64,000 bases of DNA from Lactiplantibacillus nangangensis (lineage in GTDB: Bacteria; Bacillota; Bacilli; Lactobacillales; Lactobacillaceae). The stretch is taken from assembly GCF_005405065.1 (NCBI RefSeq), contig NZ_BJDI01000015.1:1-64000 (forward strand). Reading direction: 5' to 3'. The position numbers and the translations under genes were made by a program. Positions 54,263-64,000 of this stretch are shown one piece after another (position 1 is the stretch's first letter; the number at the start of each line of letters is the position of its first letter). Under the pieces are notes generated by a model, which saw only the letters and a list, made by a program, of their open reading frames with translations, did no database searches and had not been told where the DNA came from.

Positions 54263-54292
54263 TCAGAATCGAACAAATTAATGTTCGGAAAA
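54263..54292 (-). promoter_or_regulatory. PurBox pair upstream of the riboswitch
   Basis: On the minus strand TTTTCCGAACATT (54292-54280) matches the PurBox at 12 of 13 positions. An opposed half-site, ATCGAACAAA, is on the plus strand at 54268-54277. The distance to the expected transcription start near 54209 is about 77 bases, as for the purE promoter. PurR control is inferred. Confidence 0.65.
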
Positions 54293-54326
54293 TCGTGATA
54301 ATCTTAAAAAACAAAAATGTAAACGT

Positions 54327-55916
54327 TCACTTTTGTTTGAGTTGATTATGCCAAAGTAGCACGGCCATCTCGAGTGTTTGGGTCTGTTCAGGATCGTCCA
54401 AATTTAAGGTCAACATCTTCTCGATTTTTTTCAGTCGATAAATGACGGTATTACGGTGGATTGACAAATGACCAGCCACTTCGGCGATATTTTGATGATA
54501 GTAAAAGTAACCATAGAGCGTATTTAGTAAGTTTAATTGTTCGTTGGCGCTAACGCCACCAACTAGGCCACCTAAAACACGTTCGACGAAAGACTTGGCT
54601 TCATTTTCAGGAATCAATGAGATCAGTTCTTTGACGTACTTTGGCCGATAAATCGTGACCGCATGGGGGCTGTTCTGACTTAGGGCTAAGGCTTCGGCAG
54701 CTTCATTGTAAATTGTCGCGAGTTCAGTTAAAGGTAACGTTGAGTAGCTGTAACCCGCAATTAGCCGTGCTTGTTTATCGAGCTTGGGCTGAATGAAATC
54801 GACTAAAGCTTTTAAAAAGTGTTGGGCATTTTGTTTGTCATTGATGAGAAGTACGAGCTGCTGCTTCAGTGAAAACGCAATGACGGGTGTCTGATATTCC
54901 TTAATAAACCACAGTGTCAACTGTTGGACTTGTTCCAGCAAATGGTTACTGAGTAAGGTTTGATGATTATTGGTCACTAAAATTGCGGCGCAGTGAAATT
55001 TCGTGCTCGGTTCGATCTGTCGCGCTTTGAGGGTCTTGTTGACGAGTTCGTTGGAAATCCCGCCATCCATCACGTTGAGGTAGAACCCACTCTGGTTGCG
55101 AAAGGCTGATTCGTTGAGCATATCGACCCGGCTGTTCACGAAACTTAAGGTATTGATGACGACTTGAGTCAGCATCTGATCGGTCGAGTTGCCGGCATCA
55201 AGATTGAGTACGCCGACAAAGGCTTTATTTTCCTTATAAGCCGAAAATAGTGGAATAATCGTGAGCGCTTCGCCATGGGTCGTTAAATTCAGGCGTGTAT
55301 GTAGATTGAAATAATCGATTTTAGTTTGGTTACGCAAGTAGTCCGTGAGGCTATCACGTGTCATTGGCAAATTCTGTGAGGCGCTGACCACGCGAAAATG
55401 GCTATCCATCAAAAACAATGGATGGTTGATGAGTTCGCTACATTTATTAAGCACGGTCGCATGCGAGGGGTCCTTTAATAAGAAATCAGCGAGCGTTTGG
55501 TTAACCTGCACAATGCGACTTAATTCATCAGTCTGCGACTTTAAAATGATCGTCAACATTTTGCGCATGGTTTCGGAAATCAGTTCGTCAGCTGGTGTCA
55601 CAATAATAGGAAAGTTGAGTTCATTTGCCAGCTCTAAAACGGCTTTCGGCATGTGGTCTAAATAGCGTTGATCCTTGACTCCAAGCCCGGCACAATTGGC
55701 CTCTTGCATGGCAGTGATGAGAGCGGTTGGGTCCGTCGTGGTATTAATAAAAGGGTAGCCATTGGTGATCAGAAATTGGTGGGCTTTCAAATAATCCGCG
55801 ATATCTGGTGATTCAATCATCCCAATATTATTAATTTCCCGATCAAGACCGCGTTCACCCGCGATTACCCGCATCTGACGCATTGATGGCGTATTTAATA
55901 ATGTCTGTAAACGCAT
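54327..55916 (-). CDS. PucR-type purine catabolism regulator
   Basis: The 529-residue regulator has an N-terminal PucR domain (residues 1-120: RVIAGERGLDREINNIGMIE and HQFLITNGYPF). A central GAF/GGDEF-like region follows, then a C-terminal HTH_30 (about 475-525: VAGHLSIHRNTVIYRLKKIE). GGGGGA precedes the ATG. The gene lies just upstream of, and codirectional with, the riboswitch-controlled permease; it may control purine uptake or breakdown genes elsewhere, since none of the latter is in this window. Confidence 0.88.
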   Translation of the reverse strand: MRLQTLLNTPSMRQMRVIAGERGLDREINNIGMIESPDIADYLKAHQFLITNGYPFINTTTDPTALITAMQEANCAGLGVKDQRYLDHMPKAVLELANELNFPIIVTPADELISETMRKMLTIILKSQTDELSRIVQVNQTLADFLLKDPSHATVLNKCSELINHPLFLMDSHFRVVSASQNLPMTRDSLTDYLRNQTKIDYFNLHTRLNLTTHGEALTIIPLFSAYKENKAFVGVLNLDAGNSTDQMLTQVVINTLSFVNSRVDMLNESAFRNQSGFYLNVMDGGISNELVNKTLKARQIEPSTKFHCAAILVTNNHQTLLSNHLLEQVQQLTLWFIKEYQTPVIAFSLKQQLVLLINDKQNAQHFLKALVDFIQPKLDKQARLIAGYSYSTLPLTELATIYNEAAEALALSQNSPHAVTIYRPKYVKELISLIPENEAKSFVERVLGGLVGGVSANEQLNLLNTLYGYFYYHQNIAEVAGHLSIHRNTVIYRLKKIEKMLTLNLDDPEQTQTLEMAVLLWHNQLKQK

Positions 55917-56035
55917 GGCACATCCCCCTTAAAATTAGTTATCCTTCACAAGTAGTATACCGATAATTTGGCAGTTTGACTATAATTAAATGAGAAAAAG
56001 GTTAAAACAGTATTAATCAGGGAGCTGAATTACTT

Positions 56036-56340
56036 ATTAACTAAAGAATGAAAGTTGAAAACTGCTAATCTATCCCCACTATGATCCCTAATCAGGTTAT
56101 GAAAGATAGGTGATAATTGTCGCTTCCGGTTGTTGTTGATAGCATGCGGCCGAGGGACCGGGTTAAGCCTGAGAAGCGTCTTAATCCTCGCCCGAAAGCT
56201 TTGCACAAACCGCAAATCTCCCGGCCGGTCCGTGGTGTAAGACCGGAAAGGCGCCGGTCAAACGCCACCCACACGGCCGATGCCATCAACAACAACCTAC
56301 AGCTAATCAACTGCTTCGAATAATTAGTCAATTATTTAGA
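56036..56340. repeat. Structured repeat family A, copy 4
   Basis: Terminal helix GGTTGTTGTTGAT (56128-56140) with ATCAACAACAACC (56285-56297), inner CAT-CGGCCG with CGGCCG-ATG. The central GGTCCGTGGTGTAA, GACCGG/CCGGTC and GTGGTGT/ACGCCAC parts are intact, as is an AGG.../...CCT arm around TTAAG/CTTAA. Upstream and downstream flanks match copy 3. Confidence 0.82.
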
Positions 56341-56394
56341 TTTAGCGGCATCAGTCAGAATTGGCATGCTATGTTAGCAAGGCTAGCATGGCGT

Positions 56395-56470
56395 GGCGTT
56401 GAGGCGCAAAAGCCGCCAACCTAACGCAACCTTCACGACCGATGTCATCAGTGACAACCTCCGACCAGGT
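56395..56470. repeat. Truncated family A element (3' half)
   Basis: The part around CGCAACCTTCACGACCGATG and CATCAGTGACAACC matches the right half of the family, closest to the 24-kb copy, without a left half. Together with copy 4 it fills the gap between the pucR-like and S41 genes; nothing else was recognised there. Confidence 0.65.
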
Positions 56471-56592
56471 CTCACTTTGAATACTGAATAAGGTTTGATT
56501 GAAAGAAAATTAATGTTGCAATCAAAAATGGCACTCACTGTTACCGAATGTTCCGGTTTAAGCGGTGATTGCCATTTGGAGTGACTTATCAG

Positions 56593-57582
56593 TTACTGAA
56601 CGAGGTGTTGGAGTTCCTCGACGAATTCTGGGTCAAGGCGTTGGTTGTTTTTAATCTTTTGAGTAAATGACGGAATTGGTTCATACAAACTGGCAATATC
56701 TGGTTTGATGGAATCATTATTAAAGTGTTTTTGACCATGCAGCGCCGTTGGACTGATAATGGTTCCGTCGGTAATGTTAGCAACTTCAGCTTGATGCTTC
56801 AGTTTGATGGTTCGGTTGGTAGTCGTGTAACCGCCAGTCGGATAGCCGATAATGGTCGTTTTTGGATTCTGCTTTAAGGCCATTACGGTAAATTCGGCGG
56901 CACTCACAGTTTGAAAGTTGGTTATCAGATAGATTTTTGAAGCAGCTGGGTGACTGACTGTCGGCAATTTGGTTGTTGCATGATAGCGTGAGTCAGTAAT
57001 GGTTTTATCAGTTTTAATAAAGTTATATTTGGTACCAGTTTTTGAGACTTCTGTATATAAAGTTCCGTTGGGGAGCAATGCGCTGACACCGGCAATCATG
57101 GCACTCGCATCACCGCCACGATTGTTTGCAAAATTAAGGATCAGGGTTCGATCATGAGCGTGAACGCTAATTTGATGGGCCAGTCGTTGACTGTACCGTT
57201 TTGTGGCTTTGGCATCAGTTGAGTAAAAAGTTGGCACGTTAATTACCGTTAGTTGACCATACTGGGTGGCCGTTGGATAAGTTACATGGTTATATGATTT
57301 GAAAGACGGTAGCGCTGATGAGTGCTTATTACCTGCATAGACACTGTTATCCAATTCTTTGATATTATGAATTTTTCTGCCGTGATCAGTGTTTGACAAA
57401 ACGGTTTGCCATTTCTGTTTGTCTTGGATGATGCCGTTTTTGGACATATAGGCAATGGCTTCTTGATAACTATAAGTTTTTTCAGATTTAGTCTTTTGGG
57501 CACAACCACTGACTAATAATGTCGTGGCTAAGCAGAGTATTACTAGTCGACAGATTTTAGTGGAATTAGGTGTATTTTTCAT
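56593..57582 (-). CDS. S41-family peptidase-like lipoprotein
   Basis: The roughly 329-residue protein has a lipoprotein signal: basic start, hydrophobic stretch and lipobox LVSGC near residue 27, so it is anchored outside the membrane. The S41 core shows LILNFANNRGGDASAMIAG near residue 160 and IYLITNFQTVSAAEFTVMALK near 230, where the Ser of SAAE is the expected nucleophile. TTIIGYPTGGYTTTN follows. It lacks a PDZ domain, unlike CtpA. Start ATG at 57582 places the signal sequence correctly; an ATG at 57594 is also in frame. It is a single gene, divergent from the pyr operon. Confidence 0.85.
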   Translation of the reverse strand: MKNTPNSTKICRLVILCLATTLLVSGCAQKTKSEKTYSYQEAIAYMSKNGIIQDKQKWQTVLSNTDHGRKIHNIKELDNSVYAGNKHSSALPSFKSYNHVTYPTATQYGQLTVINVPTFYSTDAKATKRYSQRLAHQISVHAHDRTLILNFANNRGGDASAMIAGVSALLPNGTLYTEVSKTGTKYNFIKTDKTITDSRYHATTKLPTVSHPAASKIYLITNFQTVSAAEFTVMALKQNPKTTIIGYPTGGYTTTNRTIKLKHQAEVANITDGTIISPTALHGQKHFNNDSIKPDIASLYEPIPSFTQKIKNNQRLDPEFVEELQHLVQ

Positions 57583-57791
57583 GATACCGGTCATCTTCTT
57601 TTTAGCAACCGCTTACAAAAAAGCTAATGCTGCAGATTTGGGTGATTAGTTAACTTTAGTTTAGCAAATTAAACTAATAGAAGATAGGTCAGTTTATAGA
57701 CGCTTAATATTAGAAAATTAAATATATTACTGGTGGCTATGAACGGGTATAATTTAATAAAAAGGTCGGTCTTAATTTTGGAGGGGATAAA

Positions 57792-57896
57792 ATGCATGAT
57801 GATGATAATTTACTGACAATGATTCTGCAATTATTTATTTTAATTCCAGCAAGTGCATTTGTAATTATGTTAATTGTTGGGATATTCATGTTTTAA
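57792..57896 (+). CDS. 34-residue membrane peptide
   Basis: MHDDDNLLTMILQLF is followed by a hydrophobic helix (residues 11-33) ending at MF. GGAGGGG lies 4-5 bases before the ATG, an excellent site. A stem (GGCAATTA/TAATTGCC, 57897-57923) follows the stop. Short acidic N terminus plus a single helix resembles small membrane peptides and some type I toxins; no antisense partner was recognised. Confidence 0.5.
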   Translation: MHDDDNLLTMILQLFILIPASAFVIMLIVGIFMF

Positions 57897-57934
57897 GGCA
57901 ATTACAGCCGATAATTGCCTTGATGGATTTATCC

Positions 57935-58653
<719 letters not shown>

Positions 58654-58677
58654 TAAATTTGAATAATTAACCATTTA

Positions 58678-58780
58678 ATTGTTTCCAGAGAGGAACAGAA
58701 CGGTTTGACCATGCGTGGTCACTTAATCGGAGTCTAGCCTCTTTGCAAACATTTTTTGCACGGTGGTTAGACTTTTTTTA
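58678..58780 (+). promoter_or_regulatory. PyrR attenuator 2 between pyrR and pyrB
   Basis: GTTTCCAGAGAGGAAC (58681-58696) is a PyrR-type binding hairpin with the conserved UCCNGNGAGG loop. The terminator GTCTAGCC/GGTTAGAC followed by seven T lies at 58732-58780. Two attenuators in series are known from the Bacillus operon. Confidence 0.88.
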
Positions 58781-58802
58781 AAACCTAAGGAGACGCGAAA
58801 CG

Positions 58803-59759
58803 ATGCAAGCAACAAATTATATTGTGAGTGTGGATCAATTTTCAAATGCGGATGTCTTACACTTTATTAAGTTAGCGCAGGCTTTCAAACACGGCTTGAC
58901 GGTCAACTTGAAACGACCGGCGTTTGCAATGAATCTATTTTTCGAAAACAGTACGCGAACCCATACCAGCTTTGAAATGGCGGAACGTCGCTTGGGCATG
59001 CAAGTGATTCCGTTTGACCCGAAGACGAGTTCGGTGACGAAGGGTGAAAGCTTACTGGACACCTTACGGACGATTCAAGCGATTGGCGTTGACCTCGCAG
59101 TCGTTCGACATCCACAAGATGCGTACTATCAACCGTTGCTAGATGCCGACTTACCAATGAGCTTGATTAATGCGGGCGATGGCAGTGGGCAACATCCGTC
59201 ACAGTCGCTACTAGATATGTTGACGATCTGCGAAGAATTCGGTCACTTTGACGGGCTCAAGGTTGCGATTGTTGGTGATCTTCAACATTCACGGGTTGCG
59301 CGGTCGAACATGGTACTGCTCAATCAGCTCGGTGCCAAGGTCTATTTCAGCGGTCCCGCGACTTGGTTCAATGATGATTTCGGTCAATATGGCGAGTATC
59401 TGCCAATTGATGACCTCGTCAGTCAAGTGGATGTCATGATGCTTTTACGGGTTCAACATGAACGGCTGACGCAAACAAATAATGAAGCTTTTGATGCCAC
59501 CACTTATCATCAACGTTATGGGCTGACGCTTGCTCGGGCCGCAAAATTACCCGCGCAAGCGATCATTATGCATCCCGCACCGGTTAATCGCGGGGTCGAG
59601 ATTGCCAGTGATTTAGTCGAATCGCCACAATCACGAATTTTTCAACAAATGACAAATGGGATGTACATGCGGATGGCCATGGTGTCACACATTTTAGTTC
59701 AACGCGGATTACTAGACGCTAAAACATTGGAGGACGCAGCAAATGGCAACTTTGATTAA
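58803..59759 (+). CDS. pyrB: Aspartate carbamoyltransferase catalytic subunit
   Basis: Second step of pyrimidine synthesis: carbamoyl phosphate plus aspartate. The 318-residue protein shows the carbamoyl phosphate motif FFENSTRTHTSFE near residue 48, STVTKGES-like SSVTKGESLLDT near 82 and the aspartate loop MLLRVQHER near 215. AAGGAG precedes the ATG. It overlaps pyrC by 17 bases. Confidence 0.96.
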   Translation: MQATNYIVSVDQFSNADVLHFIKLAQAFKHGLTVNLKRPAFAMNLFFENSTRTHTSFEMAERRLGMQVIPFDPKTSSVTKGESLLDTLRTIQAIGVDLAVVRHPQDAYYQPLLDADLPMSLINAGDGSGQHPSQSLLDMLTICEEFGHFDGLKVAIVGDLQHSRVARSNMVLLNQLGAKVYFSGPATWFNDDFGQYGEYLPIDDLVSQVDVMMLLRVQHERLTQTNNEAFDATTYHQRYGLTLARAAKLPAQAIIMHPAPVNRGVEIASDLVESPQSRIFQQMTNGMYMRMAMVSHILVQRGLLDAKTLEDAANGNFD

Positions 59760-61035
59760 GAACGCCAAAATTTTAGAAGCTGAACAACTAACGACCCAAG
59801 ACATTTTAATTGAAAACGGGTTGATCAAAGCGATTGGGCACGACTTGAACCAACAATATGGGCCCGCTGACCATGTGATTTGTGCCGCGGACCGCTTTGT
59901 CACTCCCGGTTTGGTCGATGTGCACGTGCATTTACGTGACCCTGGACTGACGGAAAAGGAAACCATTGAAACTGGGACGATGGCGGCGGCGCACGGTGGT
60001 TTTACGACAATTGGCGCCATGCCAAATGTTGACCCCGTACCAGATACCCCAGCCAAAATTGCCTTGATGGTCGCTGAAAATCAGACCAAAGCACATGTGC
60101 ACGTTGAACAATATGCCAGCATCACGACGGACCGCACGGGTGATGAACTCGTTGACTTCGATGGCGTGAAAAAAGCTGGGGCCTTTGCTGTCAGCAACGA
60201 TGGCTCAGGTGTGCAAACGGCGGGCACGATGTATCAAGCGATGTGTGGCGCAGCCGAGGCCGGACTCACGTTGGCAGCGCATGTCGAAGATGATTCGCTG
60301 ACAATGGGTGGCGTCATGAACGCTGGTCCCGTCGCTGACAAGCTTGGGTTACCCGGTATCATGGGAATTTCCGAATCGTCGCAAATTGCCCGTGACGTGC
60401 TACTGGCTGAAGCGAGTGGTGTTCATTACCATGTTTGCCACGTTTCGACGGCGGAAAGTGTCCGCGTGATTCGCGATGCTAAGCGGGCCGGCATCAACGT
60501 GACTTGCGAAGTGTCACCGCACCATTTACTCCTGACGGATGCAGACATTACGATGGATAATCCAATGTTGAAGATGAATCCACCATTGCGCTCGCCGAAA
60601 GACCGCGCGGCGTTGATTGCGGGCTTGCTGGATGGCACGATCGATATGATTGCGACCGATCATGCACCCCATACGGATGCCCAAAAGCAAGGCTCGATGA
60701 AGACTGCGGCGTTTGGCATTACTGGGTTAGAAACGGCTTTTGCCACGCTTTACACGGCACTGGTTAAAACTAAGTTGCTCACGTTAGGTCAACTGGTTGA
60801 TTTGATGAGTACGAAGCCAGCGCAACTCTTCGGCTTAACACACGCTGGGCGATTGGCGCCAGGCCAACCCGCGGATTTAGCCATTATCGATTTAGCACAT
60901 GAATACGAAATTAAGGCCGACGAGATGGTTTCGAAAGGCCACAACTCACCGTTTATTGGCTGGCACGTTTACGGTAACGTTTTGATGACGTTAGTGGATG
61001 GCCAAGTGGTTTATGGAAAGGACCAGCAAGCATGA
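59743..61035 (+). CDS. pyrC: Dihydroorotase
   Basis: Zinc enzyme closing N-carbamoyl-aspartate to dihydroorotate. At 430 residues it is the Gram-positive class I type. Metal ligands are seen in [11 protein letters not shown] near residue 58, HVEDDSL and [12 protein letters not shown] near 227. [12 protein letters not shown] near 303 holds the catalytic Asp. It overlaps carA by 4 bases (ATGA). Confidence 0.95.
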   Translation: MATLIKNAKILEAEQLTTQDILIENGLIKAIGHDLNQQYGPADHVICAADRFVTPGLVDVHVHLRDPGLTEKETIETGTMAAAHGGFTTIGAMPNVDPVPDTPAKIALMVAENQTKAHVHVEQYASITTDRTGDELVDFDGVKKAGAFAVSNDGSGVQTAGTMYQAMCGAAEAGLTLAAHVEDDSLTMGGVMNAGPVADKLGLPGIMGISESSQIARDVLLAEASGVHYHVCHVSTAESVRVIRDAKRAGINVTCEVSPHHLLLTDADITMDNPMLKMNPPLRSPKDRAALIAGLLDGTIDMIATDHAPHTDAQKQGSMKTAAFGITGLETAFATLYTALVKTKLLTLGQLVDLMSTKPAQLFGLTHAGRLAPGQPADLAIIDLAHEYEIKADEMVSKGHNSPFIGWHVYGNVLMTLVDGQVVYGKDQQA

Positions 61036-62126
61036 AACGATATTTAGTCTTAGCGGACGGCACCGTCTATCCGGGAACTGGCTTTGGCGCCACCACCGGT
61101 ACTGTCGGCGAACTCGTCTTTAACACCGGCATGAGCGGCTATCAAGAGTCAATCACCGATCAATCTTATAACGGCGAAATCCTCATGTTTACTTATCCCT
61201 TGATTGGGAATTATGGCATCAATCGTGACGATCACGAATCGATCAAGCCAAGCTGTAAAGGGGTGGTGGTCCATGAATTGGCCCGTCGCGCTAGCAATTG
61301 GCGCAGCGAAATGTCTTTAGATGACTACTTAAGATTAAATGATATTCCCGGAATTGCCGATATTGATACCCGGGCGGTCACGAAACATATCCGTGAAAAG
61401 GGCGCGATGAAAGCGACTATCGTGGATGAACTGACCCATGAGACGGTACCACAATTAAAGGCCACGGTTTTGAATTCGGCGGTGGTTGCCGAAAGTTCGA
61501 CCAATAATGCGTATCCGAATCCAGCGACTGGTCCGAATGTCGTGGTCGTTGACTTTGGGCTGAAACACTCGATCCTGCGTGAATTAGCCAAACGCCACTG
61601 CAACTTAACGGTGTTGCCATATAACACGACAGCTGGTGAAATTCTAGAACTCAATCCAGATGGGGTGATGTTAACGAATGGCCCTGGCGACCCGAAAGAT
61701 GTGCCGGGGGCTCAAGCGATGATCCGTGAAGTCGAAAAACAAGTACCGTTATTCGGAATTTGTTTAGGCCATCAGCTCTTTTGTTTAGCAAATGGCGCGG
61801 ACACATTCAAGATGAAGTTTGGCCATCGGGGCTTCAACCATCCGGTGCGCGAAATTGCGACGGGGCGGATTGACTTCACTTCACAAAACCATGGTTACGC
61901 AGTCGACCGCGACTCGCTGGCTAAAACCGATTTAATGATTACCCATGAAGAAATTAATGACGGCACGGTTGAAGGTGTCCGTCATCGTAACTATCCAGCG
62001 TTCTCCGTTCAGTATCATCCGGATGCTGCGCCGGGTCCACACGATGCAGATCATATTTTTGATGAATTTATTGATTTAATGGCGGCCCACCAAGCGGCCC
62101 GGAAAGGAAGCAATTTCAATGCCTAA
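61032..62126 (+). CDS. carA: Carbamoyl phosphate synthetase small subunit
   Basis: Glutaminase subunit of the pyrimidine-linked synthetase (pyrAA in lactobacilli). The 364-residue protein has the N-terminal [15 protein letters not shown] near residue 26 and the class I amidotransferase domain with nucleophile Cys in [10 protein letters not shown] near 242 and catalytic HPD in [12 protein letters not shown] near 328. It overlaps carB by 8 bases. Membership in the pyr operon suggests it is the pyrimidine-regulated copy rather than an arginine one. Confidence 0.95.
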   Translation: MKRYLVLADGTVYPGTGFGATTGTVGELVFNTGMSGYQESITDQSYNGEILMFTYPLIGNYGINRDDHESIKPSCKGVVVHELARRASNWRSEMSLDDYLRLNDIPGIADIDTRAVTKHIREKGAMKATIVDELTHETVPQLKATVLNSAVVAESSTNNAYPNPATGPNVVVVDFGLKHSILRELAKRHCNLTVLPYNTTAGEILELNPDGVMLTNGPGDPKDVPGAQAMIREVEKQVPLFGICLGHQLFCLANGADTFKMKFGHRGFNHPVREIATGRIDFTSQNHGYAVDRDSLAKTDLMITHEEINDGTVEGVRHRNYPAFSVQYHPDAAPGPHDADHIFDEFIDLMAAHQAARKGSNFNA

Positions 62127-64000
62127 ACGCACAGATATCCATAAGATTATGGTGATTGGTTCTGGGCCAATCATCATTGGTCAAGCCGCTGAATTCGACT
62201 ATTCTGGGACTCAAGCTTGTTTAGCCTTGAAAGAACTCGGCTACGAAGTTGTCTTGGTGAATTCCAATCCAGCCACGATTATGACCGACAAAGAAATTGC
62301 CGACCAAGTCTACTTGGAACCGATCACGTTAGAATTTGTCTCACAAATTTTGCGCAAAGAGCATCCGGATGCCATTTTACCAACGTTGGGTGGGCAACAA
62401 GGGCTCAACATGGCGATGGAATTATCCAAGTCGGGCATCTTGACAGAACTCAAGATTGAGTTACTCGGGACAAAATTGAGTGCCATTGACCAAGCGGAAG
62501 ACCGGGAACAATTTAAAGAGTTAATGGAAAAACTGAATGAACCCGTTCCCGCCTCAGGTATTGCCTATACCGTTGATGAAGCGGTCGACTTTGCCACCAA
62601 GACCGGTTATCCAGTCATTGTCCGGCCAGCCTTCACTATGGGCGGGACCGGTGGTGGGATTGCTGAAACTGAAGCCGAACTCCGGACCATCGCTGAAAAT
62701 GGGCTCTCACTGTCACCGGTGACCCAAGTGTTGATCGAACAAAGCATTGCCGGTTACAAAGAAATTGAATTTGAAGTGATGCGTGACGCCGCGGACAACG
62801 CGATGGTCGTCTGCAACATGGAAAACTTCGACCCAGTTGGCATTCATACTGGGGATTCGATCGTGTACGCGCCAGTGCAAACATTGGCTGACCGCGAAGT
62901 CCAGATGTTACGGGACGCGTCACTAAAAATTATCCGCGCCTTGAAGATCGAAGGGGGCTGTAACGTTCAGTTGGCCTTAGATCCAAACAGTTTCAAGTAT
63001 TACATTATTGAAGTGAATCCACGGGTCAGCCGGTCTTCAGCCTTGGCCTCCAAAGCGACTGGCTATCCAATCGCCAAGATGGCCGCTAAGATTGCGGTTG
63101 GACTCCATTTGGATGAGATCAAGAATCCGGTCACGGGAACGACTTACGCGGAATTTGAACCAGCTTTGGACTACGTGGTCTGCAAGATTCCGCGCTGGCC
63201 ATTTGATAAGTTCACTCATGCTGATCGCCGTTTAGGCACGCAAATGAAGGCGACCGGTGAAGTCATGGCGATTGGTCGTAATATTGAAGAAGCCACTTTA
63301 AAGGCGGTGCGGTCGCTCGAAATTGGTGTGACGCATATTGATGAACCAGCCTTAGCGCAAGTGGATGACGATACCTTGAGCGATAAAATGATTCATGCGC
63401 AAGATGACCGGTTGTTCTATCTGGCAGAAGCGATTCGTCGTGGTTACACGATTGAAGAAATTGCGGAAATTACGAAGATCAACGTCTTCTTCTTGGATAA
63501 ATTGTTGCACATTATCGAACTTGAACGGGCTTTAGCTGAACACATTGATGACTTAGACACGTTGACTACCGCGAAACGTAACGGATTTGCGGATCAAACG
63601 GTCGCTGAAATCTGGCATGAGACAATCGATCAAGTGCGCCGGTTCCGCAAAGACCATCAATTAGTTCCCGTTTATAAAATGGTTGATACTTGTGCCGGCG
63701 AATTTGCCTCGACGACGCCATATTATTACGGGACTTATGAGACTGAAAATGAAAGTTTGGTCACGAAGAAACCGTCCGTGCTAGTGCTAGGTTCCGGACC
63801 AATTCGGATTGGACAAGGGGTCGAATTTGACTATGCCACTGTGCATTCGGTCAAAGCGATTCAAAAGGCCGGCTATGAAGCCATTATTATGAATAGTAAT
63901 CCCGAAACGGTTTCGACCGACTTCTCGATTTCTGACAAGCTGTATTTTGAACCGTTGACGATTGAAGATGTGATGAACGTTATCGATTTGGAACAACCAA
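62119..64000 (+). CDS. carB: Carbamoyl phosphate synthetase large subunit (partial, runs off the window)
   Basis: The first 627 codons of a gene that normally encodes about 1060 residues are present. It begins [20 protein letters not shown], contains the first ATP-grasp domain ([17 protein letters not shown] near residue 167, [20 protein letters not shown] near 297) and the oligomerisation region. The second synthetase half begins with [20 protein letters not shown] near 554. GGAAGG lies before the ATG at 62119. No stop or shift is seen up to the window end. Confidence 0.95.
   Translation, partial: MPKRTDIHKIMVIGSGPIIIGQAAEFDYSGTQACLALKELGYEVVLVNSNPATIMTDKEIADQVYLEPITLEFVSQILRKEHPDAILPTLGGQQGLNMAMELSKSGILTELKIELLGTKLSAIDQAEDREQFKELMEKLNEPVPASGIAYTVDEAVDFATKTGYPVIVRPAFTMGGTGGGIAETEAELRTIAENGLSLSPVTQVLIEQSIAGYKEIEFEVMRDAADNAMVVCNMENFDPVGIHTGDSIVYAPVQTLADREVQMLRDASLKIIRALKIEGGCNVQLALDPNSFKYYIIEVNPRVSRSSALASKATGYPIAKMAAKIAVGLHLDEIKNPVTGTTYAEFEPALDYVVCKIPRWPFDKFTHADRRLGTQMKATGEVMAIGRNIEEATLKAVRSLEIGVTHIDEPALAQVDDDTLSDKMIHAQDDRLFYLAEAIRRGYTIEEIAEITKINVFFLDKLLHIIELERALAEHIDDLDTLTTAKRNGFADQTVAEIWHETIDQVRRFRKDHQLVPVYKMVDTCAGEFASTTPYYYGTYETENESLVTKKPSVLVLGSGPIRIGQGVEFDYATVHSVKAIQKAGYEAIIMNSNPETVSTDFSISDKLYFEPLTIEDVMNVIDLEQP

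Overview
The window is chromosomal DNA of a low-to-mid GC lactic acid bacterium, almost certainly a Lactiplantibacillus (L. plantarum group). This rests on the purEKCSQLFMNHD and pyrR-pyrB-pyrC-carA-carB operons with their leaders, the WxL/DUF916 surface proteins, AgrC/PlnB-type kinases with LytTR regulators, and Lactobacillus-type small membrane proteins. Start codons GTG and TTG are common, and most real genes have a strong GGAGG-like ribosome binding site. No rRNA, tRNA or CRISPR array was seen. This is a reading by eye; no database search was run.

Layout. 1-2.1 kb: an IS1182-type element. 2.8-4.6 kb: a WxL surface protein broken by an amber codon, and its DUF916/DUF3324 partner. 4.6-7.1 kb: small conserved genes, a GtrA-like protein and a universal stress protein. 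7.1-12.9 kb (minus strand): a GntR-controlled ABC transporter with two paralogous membrane subunits, then a BceAB-type transporter. 13.2-23.8 kb: asparaginase, a PlnB/AgrC-type two-component system, a DUF915 hydrolase, alpha-carbonic anhydrase, a tyrosine phosphatase, lipoate ligase and two FMN-reductase-like proteins. The second of these ends in four repeats of a flavinylation-like motif. 24.9-36.2 kb: the complete de novo purine operon, IMP synthesis from PRPP plus purD, preceded by a PurBox and a consensus promoter.

36.2-48.8 kb: an AT-rich accessory island. A 45-bp perfect direct repeat of the purD 3' end lies at both edges (36173-36217 and 48731-48775), so the island appears inserted behind purD. 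It holds an IS3-type element plus a remnant, a decayed bacteriocin locus, an IS982-type remnant, an ABC transporter and a secreted protein with a small membrane partner. The bacteriocin locus includes a frameshifted double-glycine precursor, a broken C39 exporter, a broken thioredoxin-like accessory protein and a YxeA-like protein. Its control genes look intact: an Rgg-like regulator, a 15-residue W-x-W-x-W peptide, a histidine kinase and a response regulator. Paired 21-bp-spaced ACTG repeats in front of both the peptide-kinase operon and the precursor gene tie the parts together.

48.8-64 kb: a methionine T-box in front of a MetE-like gene, an XRE/DUF3278 pair, two NCS2 purine permeases and a PucR-type regulator. 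One permease is under both a guanine-class riboswitch and a PurBox; the other apparently starts at AUC. Then come an S41-type lipoprotein and the pyr operon with two PyrR attenuators; carB runs off the right edge.

Two families of intergenic structured repeats are the most unexpected content. Family A has full copies near 14.3, 24.0, 36.3 and 56.1 kb. Family B has copies near 19.3 and 24.5 kb. In both, helix strands change together between copies while loops and cores stay conserved, which points to selected structure rather than protein coding.
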